Shown in pieces: positions 62,261-64,000 of a stretch of DNA of 64,000 bases. Every line of letters starts with the position of its first letter. Position 1 is the stretch's first letter. The position numbers were made by a program, and so were the translations under genes. The DNA lies in NCBI GenBank assembly GCA_963823675.1, contig CAWGMT010000007.1:843639-907638 (forward strand). The letters run 5' to 3'. The notes below the pieces were generated by a model that did no database searches, was not told the origin of the DNA, and saw only the letters and a program-made list of their open reading frames with translations. This stretch comes from CAWGMT01 sp963823675. GTDB taxonomy: Bacteria; Planctomycetota; Planctomycetia; Isosphaerales; Isosphaeraceae.

Positions 62261-63454
62261 TCAAGCGTTCGTCGCAGAAGACGAAGACGTTGACGTTTGA
62301 GCGCCGGAGGACGAGCCGGATCCGCTGCCGCTGGCGGTCGAAGAAGACGTCGAGGTCTGCGTACTGGCAGAACCGGAACCGGCTGAAGTGGAGCTTGAAG
62401 TCGAGGTTTGAGAAGTCGCCGAGCCCGAGTTAGCCGTCGAGGAACTGGAGGTCGAAGTTCGAGCGGTCGAAGAGCCGGAGTTGGCGGTCGAAGATGTGGT
62501 GGTCGAGGCTCCGCTCTCGGTTGAGCCGGAATTGTTCGTCGCAGACGTTGAGGTCTGGGTTCCCGATGAGCCGGAGTTCGTCGTCGCAGACGTTGAGGTC
62601 AAGGTCTGGGAGCCCGCGGTGCGGGAGTCATTCGACGAAGACGTTTGCGTTGCCGTGGAGCCGGAGTCTCCTTGAGTCGAGCCCGTCGAGCCCGTGGATG
62701 AGCACGATGTCGTCGGTGTCGAGGTCGATGACGTTTGTGTCGAGGTCGAAGATTGTGTGCCGGACGTGTCGGAAGAGGTACCCGTTGACGATGATGTTGT
62801 GGTAGGAGTCGAATTCGAAGCCGATGAGCCCGTGCTGCCTTGCGTGGTTGAACAGCTCGACGAAGGCTGGCTTGAAGCTGCCGCGCCGCTGGTCGTGGGT
62901 TGACTGCCAGTGGAGGGCGTGCAGGTCGTGGACGTCGGGGTTGATGATGTCGCCCCGCTGGTCGTGTTGGCGGAACTGCTCGATCCCGTGGTGCTCACAG
63001 GGGTGGTCCACCACTTGGTGGTGAAGGTGGTGGTGGTATTGCCCGAGGTATGCGATCCGGTGACTGTGACCGGCGGGCTCACCGTGGTGGGGTTCGAGCT
63101 GGTTGCGGTGTTCGACGAACTCTGAGTGCTCGAAGTTCCGCCGTTGATCGCAGGCTCAACATTGATCATGGGCTGGATGTTGATCGCGGGCTGGACGTTG
63201 ACGGTCTGGACGGGGCTTGTGTTTTGGCCGCCGCTCGATTGTTCCAGGCGTGCGAATGCCCTGGCACCATGATGATTGGCCCGTGCATGGTGGCTCGCCA
63301 CCTGGTGGACTGCCACCGGATGATGCGCAACGGCGTGGTGTTGAGCACCCGAGAGCAGGACACGCCCTTCCAGGTCTTCGAGCACCATCGGCAGGGCGAC
63401 CCGTCGCCGCTCGGTTCCACGACGCGCCGGATTGGAGGCAATTTGGATCAACAT
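62261..63454 (-). CDS. LEPR-XLL-type Ser/Thr-rich surface protein
   Basis: 397 residues from ATG 63454 behind AGGAGG. The N-terminus carries 'VLEDLEGRVLLSGA', a variant of the LEPR-XLL motif found at the start of giant planctomycete surface proteins. A His-rich stretch follows ('HHAVAHHPVAVHQVASHHAR'). The last 270 residues are almost only Ser, Thr, Gly, Asn, Ala and Gln in irregular short repeats ('SSSTANSGSATSQTSTSSST'). It is probably exported, extended and perhaps glycosylated. Repeat-driven length change is likely. Confidence 0.8.
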   Translation of the reverse strand: MLIQIASNPARRGTERRRVALPMVLEDLEGRVLLSGAQHHAVAHHPVAVHQVASHHARANHHGARAFARLEQSSGGQNTSPVQTVNVQPAINIQPMINVEPAINGGTSSTQSSSNTATSSNPTTVSPPVTVTGSHTSGNTTTTFTTKWWTTPVSTTGSSSSANTTSGATSSTPTSTTCTPSTGSQPTTSGAAASSQPSSSCSTTQGSTGSSASNSTPTTTSSSTGTSSDTSGTQSSTSTQTSSTSTPTTSCSSTGSTGSTQGDSGSTATQTSSSNDSRTAGSQTLTSTSATTNSGSSGTQTSTSATNNSGSTESGASTTTSSTANSGSSTARTSTSSSSTANSGSATSQTSTSSSTSAGSGSASTQTSTSSSTASGSGSGSSSGAQTSTSSSSATNA

Positions 63455-64000
63455 GGCCCCTCCTGGGCGAAACGTCCACTGCGGGAGGTGCCCCCCTACG
63501 CGCTTCCTTGCATGCGAGGGTGGCACCGGCGGCGAGAGAGGACGTTTGACTGGGAGGAATCGGTGGGATTCCTCGATTCCTTGAGAAAAAATCGCGACGG
63601 ACAGTTACGATTCTGATCGCCGTTCTGTCAGCGTAGACCACGAAGACTGGGAATGTGTTCTGCGTATGGCTCGCATTGTGAAACGGATCGGCAGGCTACC
63701 AGTCACGACAAGCCCTCGGACCGCTGCGATTCGGGTAGCTTTGTTGAGCGTCATACACCTGCCAGACCCTAAATGGCGAATTGGGATTTGAATGTGCCAT
63801 TTTTTTTCAACGACCCGACACGTGGCTAGAATTCTTTCTCGAGGAGATCTCCGCACGATGTGCGCATCTTGGGATCGCCGGACAGAGCCGGCTCCTACAA
63901 GAGGCCGGCGCCGCGCGGCGATTTGTGTAGGAGGGGGCTCTGTCCCCCGATCTGTTGGTTGCGGCTATGCTGCGTTGGGGAGTGCGCAGAAATAACTTTG
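63455..64000. other. Right window edge, no gene recognised
   Basis: About 545 bases. It includes an AT-rich patch near 63790-63815 and an inverted repeat near the end, but no reading frame with a recognisable product. Confidence 0.4.
63879..63946. repeat. Imperfect palindromic repeat
   Basis: Arms of 21 bases (63879-63899 and 63926-63946) pair at 18 positions: GGACAGAGCC..CTCCTACA against its complement. The 26-base loop includes GGCCGGCGCCGCGCGG. It looks like one of the dispersed intergenic palindromes of this genome type. Confidence 0.7.

Noticed and set aside
1..64000. tRNA, rRNA or riboswitch genes
   Set aside because: I scanned by eye for tRNA T-loop and rRNA landmarks and saw none; a covariance-model search would be decisive.

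Overview
The window looks like a planctomycete chromosome, most probably Isosphaeraceae-like. The evidence is high GC content, a PEP-CTERM protein, a LEPR-XLL-type surface protein, two Hanks-type Ser/Thr kinases, FHA/GAF/SpoIIE and PP2C phosphatases, a moxR/DUF58/BatA/DUF4175 operon, twin-arginine Gfo/Idh and ankyrin proteins, and many small planctomycete-type hypothetical genes. I saw no rRNA, tRNA, CRISPR array or prophage. Family assignments come from reading the protein sequences, not from database searches.

Layout. 1-5.5 kb: end of a spondin-like PEP-CTERM gene, a transmembrane Ser/Thr kinase with a zinc ribbon, a decayed CsgG-like gene, a VOC protein and a Tat-exported ankyrin protein. 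5.5-17.9 kb: one long minus-strand operon, read moxR > DUF58 > BatA-like VWA > DUF4175 > second VWA protein > prenyltransferase-repeat protein. Three of its gaps hold members of a GC-hairpin repeat family, and almost every gene has a frame break. 18-25 kb: a defence-like island with a dead REP-associated transposase, a 95-bp tandem duplication, an LRR-Roc-COR-TIR protein and a fused EVE-DUF262-HNH (GmrSD-like) nuclease. 25-36.7 kb: small accessory genes (lipoprotein, SUKH, ABM monooxygenase, RRM protein, ankyrin protein), many truncated, internally deleted or tailed by repeats. 36.7-41.4 kb: two nearly identical IS4-type elements in the same orientation, bracketing gene remnants. 41.8-44.8 kb: a BON-like secreted protein, a DUF433-Doc toxin-antitoxin pair and an M48 protease between two palindromic repeats. 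45-57.4 kb: conserved genes, namely a PQQ-type sugar dehydrogenase, a PP2C phosphatase, an M16 peptidase, a prenyltransferase-repeat protein, a Ser/Thr kinase, an FHA-GAF-SpoIIE phosphatase and an FAD oxidoreductase. 57.5-64 kb: an orphan Eco57I-like DNA methyltransferase (frame-broken), HicAB, MobA with a MoeA-like stub, a Gfo/Idh oxidoreductase and a Ser/Thr-rich surface protein.

Two window-wide observations matter most. First, at least twelve otherwise good genes carry a single frame break. About nine of these sit in GCGC tracts and can be repaired by adding or removing one GC dinucleotide. The two IS copies differ from each other by exactly this kind of change, so the cause is either systematic consensus error or real dinucleotide slippage. 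Second, several genes (CsgG-like, isoprenylcysteine methyltransferase-like, BlaR1/M56-like, an FG-GAP membrane protein, MoeA) keep their ends but lack their middle or the rest of the gene. This suggests active gene erosion in the accessory part.

The best candidate for an interesting system is the 19.4-24.8 kb pair: a TIR-bearing Roco protein (a plausible NLR-like sensor/effector) divergent from a modified-DNA-recognising EVE-DUF262-HNH nuclease.
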